Shown here: one piece after another, positions 36,477 through 49,099 of the stretch
Position numbering within the stretch: the stretch's first letter is position 1
Layout: each line of letters starts with the position of its first letter
NCBI RefSeq assembly: GCF_040610475.1
Contig: NZ_JBEXMJ010000015.1
Coordinates: 62,001-126,000, forward strand
DNA: 64,000 nt
From: Actinopolymorpha sp. NPDC004070
GTDB lineage: Bacteria; Actinomycetota; Actinomycetes; Propionibacteriales; Actinopolymorphaceae
Direction: 5' to 3'
Made by a program: the position numbers and the translations under genes
Notes under the pieces: model-generated
Told to the model about the DNA's origin: nothing
The model's database searches: none
Seen by the model: the letters and a program-made list of their open reading frames with translations, nothing else

Positions 36477-36773
36477 ATGAACGCGCTCACTCGCCTGTAC
36501 GAGACCAATCCTGAGTTCGTGTCCTACTGCCTGGACGCGTTGTTCGTCCTGGCGGTGGGCTACATGGTTTCCTGTCACCTGCATCCGGACGTCGACTGCC
36601 GCAAGTGCAAGGGCACCGGCAAGCACCGGAGCTTCATCTACAAACGAGCCCGTCGGCAGTGTCATCACTGTGGTGGTACGGGCAGGACCCGCCGCTTCTT
36701 CGCCTGGGCGACGGACATCGGCCAGCCGCGACTACGCGCGCCCCGCTGGCACAAGGCGAAACGCCACGTCTGA
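36477..36773 (+). CDS. Small membrane protein with two DnaJ-type zinc-finger motifs
   Basis: 98 residues. One hydrophobic stretch near residues 15-32 (VSYCLDALFVLAVGYMV) is followed by CRKCKGTGKH and CHHCGGTGR, both of the CxxCxGxG type found in the DnaJ zinc domain, and a basic tail. No J domain. Proteins with this layout occur in actinobacterial accessory regions; their role is unknown. The ribosome-binding site is weak. The preceding terminator suggests independent expression. Confidence 0.7.
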   Translation: MNALTRLYETNPEFVSYCLDALFVLAVGYMVSCHLHPDVDCRKCKGTGKHRSFIYKRARRQCHHCGGTGRTRRFFAWATDIGQPRLRAPRWHKAKRHV

Positions 36774-37067
36774 CGCGGCACTCGGGTGAGGCTTCCCCGA
36801 TCTGCTTATCGGAGATTCGCCGACACCGGGCCTTCGAATCGCCCGTAGCGCCTATGGCGCGTCCCTGCGATCGCTTCGGGGAACCGTTCCCAGTCGAGGA
36901 GTCGGCACGGATTCCTCCGCGGAAGAATCCGTCGGCGATTCCCGGTTAACGATCAACAGCTGAACCTCGTACTCCGGAAGCGGCGTCTGCGACCAGACGA
37001 GTGCCGCGCTCGCGCGGGTGCGGATCACGCGTCGCCCGTGCCGCGGCGTACACCCTAGGATCGCCGG
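36774..37067. other. Intergenic, contains a 26-bp near-perfect palindrome
   Basis: 294 bases with no supported gene. A hairpin CCGAT/ATCGG is at about 36799-36814, and the palindrome at 36907-36932 is described separately. A TTCGAATC motif near 36834 resembles a tRNA T-loop, but no tRNA fold could be built. Confidence 0.4.
36907..36932. repeat. 26-bp inverted repeat
   Basis: ACGGATTC-C-TCCGCGGA-A-GAATCCGT is a palindrome broken only by one C/A pair. It could be an operator for the gene at 37068 or a terminator for the zinc-finger gene; the sequence does not decide. Confidence 0.55.
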
Positions 37068-37418
37068 GTGACCAGTGCCGAGCTTGATCCCGAAGACGCC
37101 AAGATCATCACCCTGGCCCGCTCCACCCGAGCGCGCGCCGGAGCGCCCGAAGGCGCCGGCGTCCGCGACACCACCGGCCGCACCTACACCGCCGCCACGG
37201 TGGATCTGCCCTCGTTGCGGATGTCCGCCCTGCGGCTCGCGGTGGCGATGGCGGTGTCCAGCGGAGCCGACGGACTCGAGGCGGCAGCCGTGGTCACCGA
37301 GGCGGCGGAGGCCGCGGCGGAGGACGTCGCCGCGGTCGCCGACCTGGCCGGCGCCGGCGTCCCGGTCCTGGTGGCCGGGCCGGACGGGACCGTCCGGACG
37401 GTCGCCCACAGCGGATAG
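37068..37418 (+). CDS. Cytidine-deaminase-like protein without zinc ligands
   Basis: 116 residues. It matches the actinobacterial proteins annotated as cytidine deaminase between cnnM and era (LDPEDAKIITLARSTRAR, GVRDTTGRTYTAATVDLPSL, GAGVPVLVAGPDG). The catalytic HAE and PCxxC motifs are missing: there is no Cys and the only His is three residues from the end. It is therefore unlikely to deaminate nucleosides. GTG start, 15 bases before era, so probably co-transcribed. Confidence 0.75.
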   Translation: MTSAELDPEDAKIITLARSTRARAGAPEGAGVRDTTGRTYTAATVDLPSLRMSALRLAVAMAVSSGADGLEAAAVVTEAAEAAAEDVAAVADLAGAGVPVLVAGPDGTVRTVAHSG

Positions 37419-37433
37419 GGGACAATCGACCGG

Positions 37434-38363
37434 GTGAGCGAGGCTACGACGCAGTTCAGGAGCGGGTTCGCCTGCCTGGTGGGACGCCCCAACACCGGCA
37501 AGTCCACGTTGACGAACGCCCTGGTCGGTCGGAAGGTCGCCATCGCGTCGTCCCGGCCGCAGACGACGCGGCACACGGTGCGGGGGATCGTCAACCGGCC
37601 GGACGCCCAGCTGGTGCTGGTAGACACCCCAGGTCTGCACAAACCTCGCACCCTTCTCGGCGAGCGCCTGAACGCGCTCGTCCTCAGCACCCTCGGTGAG
37701 GTCGACGCGGTGGGGGTGTGCCTGCCGGCCGACGAACGCATCGGGCCGGGCGACCGCTTCCTGGTCAACGAGATCGCGAAGGTTCGGAGGCGTCCCACGG
37801 TGGCGATCGTCACCAAGTCCGACCTGGTCGACCCGAACCGCATGGTCGAGCACCTCGCGGCGGTCGCGGCGATGACCAAGGACACCGGCGTCGAGTGGGA
37901 CGACATCGTGCCGGTGTCGGCGCAGGACGGCACCCGCGTGGACCTGCTGGCCAACCTGCTCGTCGACAAGCTGCCGCCGGGGCCGCCGCTCTACCCCGAG
38001 GGCGAGCTCACCGACGAGCCCGAGGAGGTCCTCGTCGCCGAACTCATCCGCGAGGCCGTCCTCGAGGGTGTCCGCGACGAGCTGCCCCACTCGGTGGCCG
38101 TGCTGGTGGAGGAGATGGGGCTGCGCGAGGACCGCCCGAAGGACCGGCCGCTGCTCGACATCTACGCCCACCTGTTCGTCGAACGCCCCAGCCAGAAGGC
38201 GATCGTCATCGGCGCCAAGGGCCGCCGGCTGGTGGAGGTGGGCACCACGGCGCGCAAGCAGATCGAGACGCTGCTGGGTACACCGGTCTACCTCGACCTG
38301 CGGGTCAAGGTCGCCAAGGACTGGCAGCGCGACCCCAAACAGCTGCGCCGGCTCGGGTTCTAG
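37434..38363 (+). CDS. era: GTPase Era
   Basis: 309 residues. G1 GRPNTGKSTL, G2 SSRPQTTRHTV, G3 VDTPGLH, G4 VTKSDLV and G5 VSAQDG; the C-terminal KH domain has IVIGAKGRRLVEVG. Era binds the 3' end of 16S rRNA during 30S assembly. Its presence next to ybeY-phoH relatives fits ribosome maturation. GTG start at 37434. Stop is followed at once by a 15-bp tandem repeat. Confidence 0.97.
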   Translation: MSEATTQFRSGFACLVGRPNTGKSTLTNALVGRKVAIASSRPQTTRHTVRGIVNRPDAQLVLVDTPGLHKPRTLLGERLNALVLSTLGEVDAVGVCLPADERIGPGDRFLVNEIAKVRRRPTVAIVTKSDLVDPNRMVEHLAAVAAMTKDTGVEWDDIVPVSAQDGTRVDLLANLLVDKLPPGPPLYPEGELTDEPEEVLVAELIREAVLEGVRDELPHSVAVLVEEMGLREDRPKDRPLLDIYAHLFVERPSQKAIVIGAKGRRLVEVGTTARKQIETLLGTPVYLDLRVKVAKDWQRDPKQLRRLGF

Positions 38364-38408
38364 CCCGGCAACCCGCGGCCCGGAACCCCGAGGCCCGGAA
38401 CCCCGAAG
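38364..38408. repeat. Tandem repeat, 15-bp unit, three copies
   Basis: Units at 38364, 38379 and 38394 of the form CCCGGAACCCCGAGG, starting directly after the era stop codon. Confidence 0.85.
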
Positions 38409-38534
38409 TCCGGGTCGGGCGCTTCCCGGCGGGGGACCTCGTCAGGAATCGAGAAGCACGCGCGGACCCGGGGCGGCTAGCGTGACTGCCGAAGACCTGG
38501 ACACCCCACCGGACGCCGCACTGATGGAGACCCG

Positions 38535-40928
<2,394 letters not shown>

Positions 40929-40971
40929 CGCTGCACAGGTCGGCGCGACGCGGCCTAGGTTCCCGGGCCGT

Positions 40972-41011
40972 CGGTCGGGGCGTACGTTCTCGAAGGCGAA
41001 CACCCCGACCG
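40972..41011. terminator. Bidirectional hairpin between convergent genes
   Basis: CGGTCGGGG (40972-40980) pairs with CCCCGACCG (41003-41011); a small inner stem GTTC/GAAC (40986-40989, 40998-41001) lies in the loop. It separates the ends of the UvrA-like gene and the GNAT gene. Confidence 0.6.
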
Positions 41012-41018
41012 GCTCCCC

Positions 41019-42005
41019 TCACACGGCCCGCTGCCAGCCGAGGTGGCGGGTGACGATGCGGTATCCGAGGGCCTCGTTGACGGCGATCATGTACGAGTTG
41101 GACTCGGCGTTCCAGGTGTCCAGCCAGCGGATCTCGGGCTCGGCGGTCCGCAGCCACGCGACCATGTCGGCCTTCAGCAGCATGCCGAGCCGGTGGCCGC
41201 GGTGGTCCCGCATGACAGCGGTGTCCCACTGCCAGGCCCACTCGGGCTGGTCGACCGGCCGGCCGACGACCGTGTGGCCGGCCAGCGGCCCGTCGGTGCC
41301 CAGCCGGGCGATCACTCGGTAGAGCTTGTTGCCCGCGGCCTCCTGCGCCGCCTCGAAGCCGCGCATCCGCTTGGCGTCGAACACCTCGTCCTCGATGTCG
41401 AGGTCGTCGGTGGGCGCGTCGTTGATCGCCGCGGACATCTCCGCGACCTGGTCCAGCAGGTCGTCGGGGATCGGGCCGTCCATCCGGATCAGGGTGTAGT
41501 CGCGGGCGGCCTCGGCGGCCCGCGCTCGCAGCTCCTCCACCCGGGCCGGGGCGACCTCGGTGAGATCCTGGCGCCGCTGCACCTCCACGCTGGCGCGGGT
41601 GAAGCCCATCGCGGTGGCGAACGCGGCCGGCACCTCGGCGTCCAGCGTGCCGGTCGTGGCGAGCCGGCGGCCGGTCGCACGAATCCGGGCCAGGCCCTCC
41701 TCGCACAGCGCCCGCCCGCGCCCTTCGCGGCGTTTGTCCGGATGGACCGACACGCCCATGCCCGCCATGTGCGTGTTGTCGCGCTGGGAGAAGTGCAGGT
41801 GCAGCGAGCCGGTGACCTGTCCGTCCTCGATCGCCAGCCAGGCCTCGCCCGGCTCGCCGTCCCAGCCGTACCGCAGCGAGGAGACGAAGCCACGCTCGGT
41901 GGGCGGCGGGTCCCATGGGGCGTCGACCGCGTGGGTGGCCCGGTGGAAGGACAACGCGGCGGCGACCGCCGCGGCGTCGTCGGGGTCGAGGCGCTGGAGG
42001 TTCAT
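41019..42005 (-). CDS. Tandem GNAT-fold acetyltransferase
   Basis: 328 residues from the ATG at 42005 (MNLQRLDPDDAA). Two GNAT repeats: the first has GMGVSVHPDKRREGRGRALCEE (acetyl-CoA loop RxxGxGR, shown as RREGRGRAL), the second has DTAVMRDHRGHRLGMLLKAD (RGHRLG). Resembles two-domain actinobacterial GNATs with unknown substrate, one class of which acylates small molecules. It is divergent from leuA with its promoter and leader between. Confidence 0.88.
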   Translation of the reverse strand: MNLQRLDPDDAAAVAAALSFHRATHAVDAPWDPPPTERGFVSSLRYGWDGEPGEAWLAIEDGQVTGSLHLHFSQRDNTHMAGMGVSVHPDKRREGRGRALCEEGLARIRATGRRLATTGTLDAEVPAAFATAMGFTRASVEVQRRQDLTEVAPARVEELRARAAEAARDYTLIRMDGPIPDDLLDQVAEMSAAINDAPTDDLDIEDEVFDAKRMRGFEAAQEAAGNKLYRVIARLGTDGPLAGHTVVGRPVDQPEWAWQWDTAVMRDHRGHRLGMLLKADMVAWLRTAEPEIRWLDTWNAESNSYMIAVNEALGYRIVTRHLGWQRAV

Positions 42006-42068
42006 ACCGCACAGGGTGCGGGCGGGAGCGGTACCGGGCAACCGGATTTCCCAGGTTGGGGAGGGGGC

Positions 42069-42099
42069 TTGCCGGGCCGGTGTCGTACGGGGCTAAGCT
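42069..42099 (+). promoter_or_regulatory. Promoter of the leuA leader transcript
   Basis: TTGCCG (42069-42074) and TAAGCT (42094-42099) with a 19-base spacer. The -10 ends nine bases before the leader-peptide ATG at 42109, which has no Shine-Dalgarno, again suggesting a leaderless leader peptide. Confidence 0.5.
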
Positions 42100-42108
42100 G
42101 ACCAACCT

Positions 42109-42156
42109 ATGTGGTACGCAGGACTCCTCCTTCGCTGCCGCGGCGGGGCCCTCTAG
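42109..42156 (+). CDS. leuA leader peptide MWYAGLLLRCRGGAL
   Basis: A 15-residue ORF with CTC CTC CTT as codons 6-8 and another Leu codon before the TAG stop. It lies 81 bases upstream of leuA. Downstream, GCCGGG (42158) can pair with CCCGGC (42192), but no T-rich terminator is seen. In actinobacteria a conserved pseudoknot (LEU element) has been described upstream of leuA, so control may act without a classical terminator. Translation is inferred. Confidence 0.65.
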   Translation: MWYAGLLLRCRGGAL

Positions 42157-43941
<1,785 letters not shown>

Positions 43942-43955
43942 TACGTCGCGGCTGT

Positions 43956-43969
43956 GCAACCCGGGTTGC
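43956..43969. repeat. 14-bp perfect palindrome after leuA
   Basis: GCAACCCGGGTTGC lies 15 bases past the leuA stop, just upstream of the terminator hairpin. Confidence 0.5.
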
Positions 43970-43996
43970 TGCCCCGCTTCCCGCTTCCCGCCCGGC

Positions 43997-44039
43997 CGGC
44001 TGCCGGTGCGCGCGTGATCCGCGCGGTCACCGGCAGCCG
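43997..44039 (+). terminator. Strong hairpin terminator of leuA
   Basis: CGGCTGCCGGTG + CGCGCG (43997-44014), loop TGATC, CGCGCG, a two-base bulge, CACCGGCAGCCG (44028-44039): 18 base pairs. Followed by ATCGTGG, no T-run. Confidence 0.75.
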
Positions 44040-44108
44040 ATCGTGGCAACCCGCCCCGTGACACCAAGTGCCGTGACAACCAGCGCTTGACGAGGCCTTC
44101 GCTTCAGC

Positions 44109-44174
44109 GGGCGGTGCGTACGCGTCAGCCGGGCGGTGCGTACGCGTCAGCCGGGCGGTGCGTACGCGTCAGCC
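44109..44174. repeat. Tandem repeat, 22-bp unit, three perfect copies
   Basis: Units at 44109, 44131 and 44153: GGGCGGTGCGTACGCGTCAG followed by CC, all identical. The third covers the stop codon of the minus-strand oxidoreductase gene (ends 44169), whose last codons therefore come from the repeat. Confidence 0.95.
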
Positions 44175-45329
44175 GGGCGGGGTGAGTGATGTCCAGCCGG
44201 AGAGGACGTCCAGAACAGGCCCCTGCGCGCGCGCCTTGGCCTGGGTGTACGCCTCCTCCAGTACGTCGGCCACCAGGACCCGCCGGCCGTCCCGTGCGGA
44301 CTCGATGGCGGCGTACACCATCGCCAGGCTGGCCACGTTGTCGCGGGCGGTGCCCATCGGGGTGGTCCCCGTCCGCAGGGCGGCGACGAACTCCCGCAAC
44401 GAACCGGCGATGCCCGGATGTGGATCCACCTCCGAGGTGTCGCCCTCCGGCGCGGTCTCCCCGCCCTCGACGATCTCGAGGGTGGGGGGACCGTCGCCGT
44501 CCCACAGCGCCGTGCCGTGTTCGCCGCTGGCCCGCCACGCGGCGTTCCACGAGGTCTCCTGGCCGGGGCTGCACCAGCTTCCGGTGTAGACGTAGCGCAG
44601 CCCACCGCCGAACTCGAAGATGGCCGTCGCGGCGGCGTCCCCGGCGTACCAGCTCCAGCCCGGGTTGTACTCCTCGCAGTAGACCGCCACCGGGTCCGCC
44701 TCGAGCAGGAATCGCGCGCTGTCGAAAGCGTGGATGGCCATGTCGAGCACCAGCGGGTGGTCCATCGCGTCCCGGAACCCGCCGAAGTGCGGTGCCTTGA
44801 AGAACTCCGCGGTCAGGATGCCGAGGCGGCCGAGCTGGCGGAGCTGGCGCCGGTAGGCGAACAGGTTGGCGTCGTACCGTCTGCTCTGGCTGACCATGAA
44901 CAGCCGGTCGTACGCCTGCGCGGCGGCGGTCAGCTCCAGCGACTCGGCGAGGCTGGCCGCGAGCGGCTTCTCGCCCAGCACCGGCAGGCCGCGCCGCAGC
45001 GCCTCCATCGTCACCGGGTGGTGGGCCTCCGGGATCGTCACGTCCACCACGAAGTCCGGTTGCACGTCGTCGGCGAGCGCCTCGACCGTCGGCCCGGCCG
45101 CCACGTCACCCGCGCCGGCCTGTTCGAGGGCCTCCTTCGCCCGGGCGACGTCGAGGTCGGCGACGCCGGCGAGTTCCACCTCGTCGTACGCCAGCAGGGT
45201 GCGCAGCCAGCCGCGGCCCATGCCGCCGGCCCCGACCAGCAGCGCCCGCAAGGGACGGTTGACAGTGTTGTCGCCGTTGCCGTCGCTGGACGCGGTGCCC
45301 GCCGCGCCGGGCGTCGTCCCGGCCGTCAT
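44169..45329 (-). CDS. Gfo/Idh/MocA family oxidoreductase
   Basis: 386 residues from the ATG at 45329, which overlaps the thuA-like stop by four bases. Rossmann motif [17 protein letters not shown], then [24 protein letters not shown] ([14 protein letters not shown]) and the C-terminal domain ([35 protein letters not shown]). Such enzymes use NAD(P) to oxidise sugars or inositols. The substrate is unknown; coupling to a ThuA-like protein and a LacI regulator points to sugar catabolism. The first 25 residues are a low-complexity extension. Confidence 0.92.
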   Translation of the reverse strand: MTAGTTPGAAGTASSDGNGDNTVNRPLRALLVGAGGMGRGWLRTLLAYDEVELAGVADLDVARAKEALEQAGAGDVAAGPTVEALADDVQPDFVVDVTIPEAHHPVTMEALRRGLPVLGEKPLAASLAESLELTAAAQAYDRLFMVSQSRRYDANLFAYRRQLRQLGRLGILTAEFFKAPHFGGFRDAMDHPLVLDMAIHAFDSARFLLEADPVAVYCEEYNPGWSWYAGDAAATAIFEFGGGLRYVYTGSWCSPGQETSWNAAWRASGEHGTALWDGDGPPTLEIVEGGETAPEGDTSEVDPHPGIAGSLREFVAALRTGTTPMGTARDNVASLAMVYAAIESARDGRRVLVADVLEEAYTQAKARAQGPVLDVLSGWTSLTPPG

Positions 45330-46099
45330 GCCCGCGCCTTCGAGCCGTCGGCGTTCTCGAACCAGCCGGTCGGGCAGTTCTGCAGTCGTGGCAGGTCCCG
45401 GGCGGACTCGGCCGGCGCCACCCACTTCACCGCGTTCGCGATCACCCGCCGGACGTCGGGGTGGTGGTAGACCGGGTAGGCCTGGTCACCGGGGGAGAAG
45501 TAGAAGATGCGCCCGTTGCCGCGGTGGAAAGTGCACCCACTGCGGAACACCTCACCACCGCTGAACGAGCTGACGAACACGAGCTCGTCCGGGTCGGGGA
45601 TGTCGAACACCTCGCCGTACATCTCCTGCTCGGGAATGACGATCGGGCTCGGCACACCCTCGGCGACCGGGTGGTGCGGCTTGAGGGTCCACACCAGCTC
45701 GCGGTCGTGCTCACTGCGCCAGCGCAGCGAGCAGGTGGTGCCCATCAGCGTGCGGAAGATCTTCGAGAAGTGGCCGGAGTGCAGGACGACCAGGCCCATC
45801 CCGCCGAGCACGTGCCGCTGCACGCGCTCCACCACGTCGTCGGCCACCTTGTCGTGGGCGGTGTGCCCCCACCAGGTGAGCACGTCGGTGTCGGCCAGCA
45901 CCTCCTCGGTAAGCCCGTGCTCGGGCTGTTCCAAGGTCGCCGTACGGACGTCGACCTGGCCCTTCAGGTTCTCCTCGATCCCCGCGGCGACGGCGCCGTG
46001 GATGCCCTCGGGGTAACGGGCGCGGACCGCCTCCTCCCGCTGCTCGTGGACGTTCTCGTTCCAGACGGTGACGCGGATCGTGCGTGCGATGTCGGTCAT
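45326..46099 (-). CDS. ThuA-like protein (trehalose utilisation family)
   Basis: 257 residues from the ATG at 46099, GAGGAG five bases before. Class-I glutamine-amidotransferase-like fold: [10 protein letters not shown] at the N-terminus, [31 protein letters not shown] and [18 protein letters not shown]. ThuA-like proteins of rhizobia act in trehalose or related disaccharide catabolism, with ThuB being a Gfo/Idh dehydrogenase, as here. The pair thus probably converts a keto-glycoside; the substrate is inference. Confidence 0.9.
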   Translation of the reverse strand: MTDIARTIRVTVWNENVHEQREEAVRARYPEGIHGAVAAGIEENLKGQVDVRTATLEQPEHGLTEEVLADTDVLTWWGHTAHDKVADDVVERVQRHVLGGMGLVVLHSGHFSKIFRTLMGTTCSLRWRSEHDRELVWTLKPHHPVAEGVPSPIVIPEQEMYGEVFDIPDPDELVFVSSFSGGEVFRSGCTFHRGNGRIFYFSPGDQAYPVYHHPDVRRVIANAVKWVAPAESARDLPRLQNCPTGWFENADGSKARA

Positions 46100-47130
46100 G
46101 GAGCTCCTCGGCTCGGAAGGGGAGACTGGCGCTGCGGAGCGGCGGTGCTCCCGCGCTCGTTCAGGACCGGTGACAACAGCACCGGTTCGGCAGGGTTGCC
46201 GGAGATGGCGCCGACGACCAGGGCGACGGCATGTTCGGCCATGGCGGCCACGGGCAGGTCCACGAAGGACAACGACGGGGAGGCGTTCCGCGCGGTGGAC
46301 TCCGCGGCCACCGCGAGCACGGACAGGTCGGTGGGCACGCGCACGCCGTCGGTGGCCAGGACCTCCTCGACGGTGGCGAGGGCTTCCTGGTCGTACACCG
46401 CCAGCGCGGTGATCGGCGGGGTGGCGGCCAGCAGCCGCCGGATGCTCCCGGCCAGCTCGCGGCGAGCCGGCCCGGTCCGCTCGGCCACCAGCGACACCGA
46501 GTGCCGTGCGGCCGCCTCGTGAGTGGACCGCAGGGTACGCAGGGCGTACCCCAGCCCGCGTTCGTACGCCCCCGCGTTGGGGCCGAGCAGGCCGACCCGG
46601 CGGTGCCCGAGCCCGGCCAGGTGCTCCACGCACAGCTCGCCGGCCGCGGCGAAGTCGAGGTCGACCCACGGTAAGCCCTGGGCGTCGGCCGGCTGCCCGA
46701 GCAGGGCGGCGGGGATGCCGAGCTCACGGATCGTGGTCACCCGGGGGTCCTCGACCTCGACCTCCATCGGGAGTACGCCGTCGGCCAGCGCGCTGTGGGC
46801 GATCCGGCGCAACCCCTCGTCACCCTCGTCGGCGGTCATCAGCAAGACGTCGTACCCGTAGCCGCGGGCGGCGGTGGTGATCGCGGTGACGAACGCCATT
46901 CCGACCGAGACGGAGAAGTAGTCGGCGGCCGGCATCACCAGGGCGAGGATCTGGGAGCGGCGGCTGGCCAGGGCCTGGGCGCCCGCGTGCGGCCGGTAAC
47001 CGAGCGCCTGGATGGCCGCCTGCACCCGGTCGCGGGTCTCGGTCGAGATGCGGCGCTTGCCGCTCAGGGCGTACGACACCGTGCTGACCGACACCCCGGC
47101 ACGTTCGGCGACGTCCTTGATCGTCGGGAT
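46096..47130 (-). CDS. LacI family transcriptional regulator, probable ATC start
   Basis: 344 residues if read from ATC at 47130. The HTH is [21 protein letters not shown], shown as [12 protein letters not shown] and [10 protein letters not shown], followed by the periplasmic-binding-type ligand domain. LacI proteins normally begin M-x-TIKDVA, and GGGGGAGG lies exactly five bases before ATC; no ATG, GTG or TTG fits there. The alternative is GTG 47175, which has no ribosome-binding site and adds 15 residues. The stop overlaps the thuA-like ATG by four bases, so the regulator heads the operon and probably controls it. Confidence 0.9.
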   Translation of the reverse strand: MPTIKDVAERAGVSVSTVSYALSGKRRISTETRDRVQAAIQALGYRPHAGAQALASRRSQILALVMPAADYFSVSVGMAFVTAITTAARGYGYDVLLMTADEGDEGLRRIAHSALADGVLPMEVEVEDPRVTTIRELGIPAALLGQPADAQGLPWVDLDFAAAGELCVEHLAGLGHRRVGLLGPNAGAYERGLGYALRTLRSTHEAAARHSVSLVAERTGPARRELAGSIRRLLAATPPITALAVYDQEALATVEEVLATDGVRVPTDLSVLAVAAESTARNASPSLSFVDLPVAAMAEHAVALVVGAISGNPAEPVLLSPVLNERGSTAAPQRQSPLPSRGAP

Positions 47131-47391
47131 GGTGACCTCCCCCGATACGCGTGTGCCCGACCGAGTGGCCGGCACGGAAGCGGCGGGCCCGGGCGCAGGA
47201 GTTGAAGCGGTTCGACAACGAAACTAACCAGCGCGGTCACCGGCTGTCTACGGCGCGAACGCCCTCGGCCGGAGCCGGTCAGTGCGTGCGGCCGGCTCCG
47301 GCGCGAGGGCGTGTCGTCGGGTCGCGAGGGCGTCGCTTGGAAGCTGCGAGGACGTCGCGAGGTAGGTGCGAGAACGGGAAGGGGCGGTACG

Positions 47392-48006
47392 TCAGACCGA
47401 GGTGACGACCTCGTCGTAGTCGAGGCGGGGGAGCCGGTCCCGCCAGGCGTTCTCGCCTGGACGGCCGATGTTGACCACTGCGAGCGAGCGGTACCGGCCG
47501 TCGGGGAAGAACTCCGCGTCCACCCCGGCCTTGTCGAACCCGGTCATCGGTCCGGCGGCAAGGCCGGCGGCGCGGACGCCGAGGAGGAAGTAGCCGACCT
47601 GGAGGGTCGCGTTGAACTGCGCGGAGGTGTGTCGCCGTTCGTCGTCGGCGAACAGGTCCTTGACGTTCGGGGCGTGCGGTACGAGGCGGGGCAGGTGCTC
47701 GGCGAACTCGGTGTCCGCGGCGAGGACCGCGACCAGCGGAGCCGCCGCAGTCTTCGCCCGGTTGCCCTCCGCCATCAACGGCAGCAGCCGCTCACGGGAC
47801 TCGGCCGTTCGCGACAGGACGACGCGCAGCGGCTGCTGGTTGAACGCGGTCGGCGCCCATTTGACCAGCTCGTAGATCTCGCGCACCGTCTCCTCGCTCA
47901 CCGGCTCGTCGGTGAAGCTGTTGGCGCTCCGGGCCTCCCGGAAGAGCAGGTCGGCCGACTGCGGGTCGATCCGGAGTTCGTCGCGCGTCAGGTCGCTGAC
48001 TGTCAT
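47392..48006 (-). CDS. Nitroreductase family protein (RutE/malonic semialdehyde reductase-like)
   Basis: 204 residues from the ATG at 48006 (AGGA five bases before). FMN-binding landmarks: RSANSFTDEPVSEETVREIY, KWAPTAFNQQPLRVV, LGVRAAGLAAGPMTGFD and NIGRPGENAWRDRLPR. It groups with RutE/YdfN-type reductases that handle malonic semialdehyde or nitro/quinone compounds with NADPH. No other rut gene is nearby. It stands between two LacI genes, in the same orientation. Confidence 0.88.
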   Translation of the reverse strand: MTVSDLTRDELRIDPQSADLLFREARSANSFTDEPVSEETVREIYELVKWAPTAFNQQPLRVVLSRTAESRERLLPLMAEGNRAKTAAAPLVAVLAADTEFAEHLPRLVPHAPNVKDLFADDERRHTSAQFNATLQVGYFLLGVRAAGLAAGPMTGFDKAGVDAEFFPDGRYRSLAVVNIGRPGENAWRDRLPRLDYDEVVTSV

Positions 48007-48073
48007 CAAGTCCTCACCTCGAAGTGCTGCGTCGATGTGCGTACGAGGGTGGGGAACGTTATTGACGCTTCAA

Positions 48074-49042
48074 CTATTCCGTGGGGCCGGTCGCGATCAG
48101 CCCGCCGCCGTCACCGGGCTGCCCGGCGATCGCCGCCATCGCGAGCCGCACCGCGGTCCGGGTCATCTGCGCCACCGGCAGCTCCCAGCGGGGGAGGCCC
48201 GGGACGCCGGGGCGCTCGCGGGTGCTCGCCACCGCGACCACCGGCAGGTCGGCCGGCACGCCGTAGCCCAGCTCGCGCAGGATCTCCACCAGGCCCGGCA
48301 CGTCATGCACCGTGACCAGCGCCGTGGGCGGGTCGTCGACGTCGAGCAGACGGCGTACCCGCGCGGCGAGGGTGCCGGGGGAGTTCGAGGATCTGATCAC
48401 GGTGAGCTGGGCGCCGGCGTCCCGGGCGCCGAGCCGGGCGCCGGCCAGGCCGCGCCGGGCGTAGCTCACACCCTCGCGGAACTCGGTGTCGGTGGAGGCC
48501 ACGAACCCGATCCGATGGTGCCCGGCCCCGGCGAGCATCCGCACCGCCTGTGCGGCCGAACCCCCGAAGTCGAAGTCGCACCAGGGCAGGCCGCCCGGGT
48601 CCTCCGGGCAGCCGAGCAGCGCGGTCGGGAACCCGAGCTCCCGGACCACCGGGATTCGCGGGTCGTCGCTCAGCACCGACATCAGCACGGCGCCGTCGGC
48701 CAGCCGGCCCCGGGCCACCCGGCGCACGTCGGCCACGCTGTCCTCGCCGGTGAGCAGCAACAGGTCGTACTCGTGTTCGCGGGCGGCGGCGCTCAGGTCG
48801 TGCACGAACCGCCAGCGCAGCGGGTTGTACGCCCCCTCGGAGGGAACCGAGAGCGCGAGGACCCGGGTGGCGGCTCCGCGCAGCGCCCGGGCGCCGACGT
48901 GCGGCTGGTAGTCCAGCTCGCGAATCGCCTGCTGCACCGCCTCCCGGGTCTGCGGGGAGATGCTGCGCCGGTTGGACAGGACGTACGACACCGTGCTCGG
49001 CGCCACGCCCGCCAGCCGGGCGACATCGGCGATCGTGGCCAC
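48074..49042 (-). CDS. LacI family transcriptional regulator
   Basis: 322 residues, GTG start at 49042. HTH ATIADVARLAGVAPSTVSYVL (ADVARLAGVAPSTVSYVLSN) with hinge YQPHVGARALRG, then the ligand-binding domain (SLVPSEGAYNP, DGAVLMSVLSDDPRI). It shares about the same architecture as the LacI protein at 46096 and is probably a paralogue. Its promoter region holds GTCGA-N6-TCGAC, and the same motif precedes the divergent lipoprotein at 49403, its likely target. Confidence 0.94.
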   Translation of the reverse strand: MATIADVARLAGVAPSTVSYVLSNRRSISPQTREAVQQAIRELDYQPHVGARALRGAATRVLALSVPSEGAYNPLRWRFVHDLSAAAREHEYDLLLLTGEDSVADVRRVARGRLADGAVLMSVLSDDPRIPVVRELGFPTALLGCPEDPGGLPWCDFDFGGSAAQAVRMLAGAGHHRIGFVASTDTEFREGVSYARRGLAGARLGARDAGAQLTVIRSSNSPGTLAARVRRLLDVDDPPTALVTVHDVPGLVEILRELGYGVPADLPVVAVASTRERPGVPGLPRWELPVAQMTRTAVRLAMAAIAGQPGDGGGLIATGPTE

Positions 49043-49081
49043 CGGCCGTCCCCTCGTCAGGAGTGTTCGTTACTGCTCCGT

Positions 49082-49099
49082 TGTCGAATCATTTCGACA
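49082..49099. promoter_or_regulatory. Candidate LacI operator 1
   Basis: TGTCGAA-TCAT-TTCGACA, perfect 7-bp arms, 40 bases upstream of the lacI start. Core GTCGA-N6-TCGAC. Confidence 0.65.

Noticed and set aside
36780..36860. tRNA gene remnant or attachment site
   Set aside because: A TTCGAATC T-loop-like motif and a hairpin exist, but the T-arm has a mismatch, the hairpin loop is six bases, and no acceptor stem can be drawn.
47202..47234. Operator for the LacI gene at 46096
   Set aside because: TTGAAGCGGTTCGACAA and TTCGACAACGAA are only imperfect dyads and do not match the clear operators of the second LacI gene; too weak to list.
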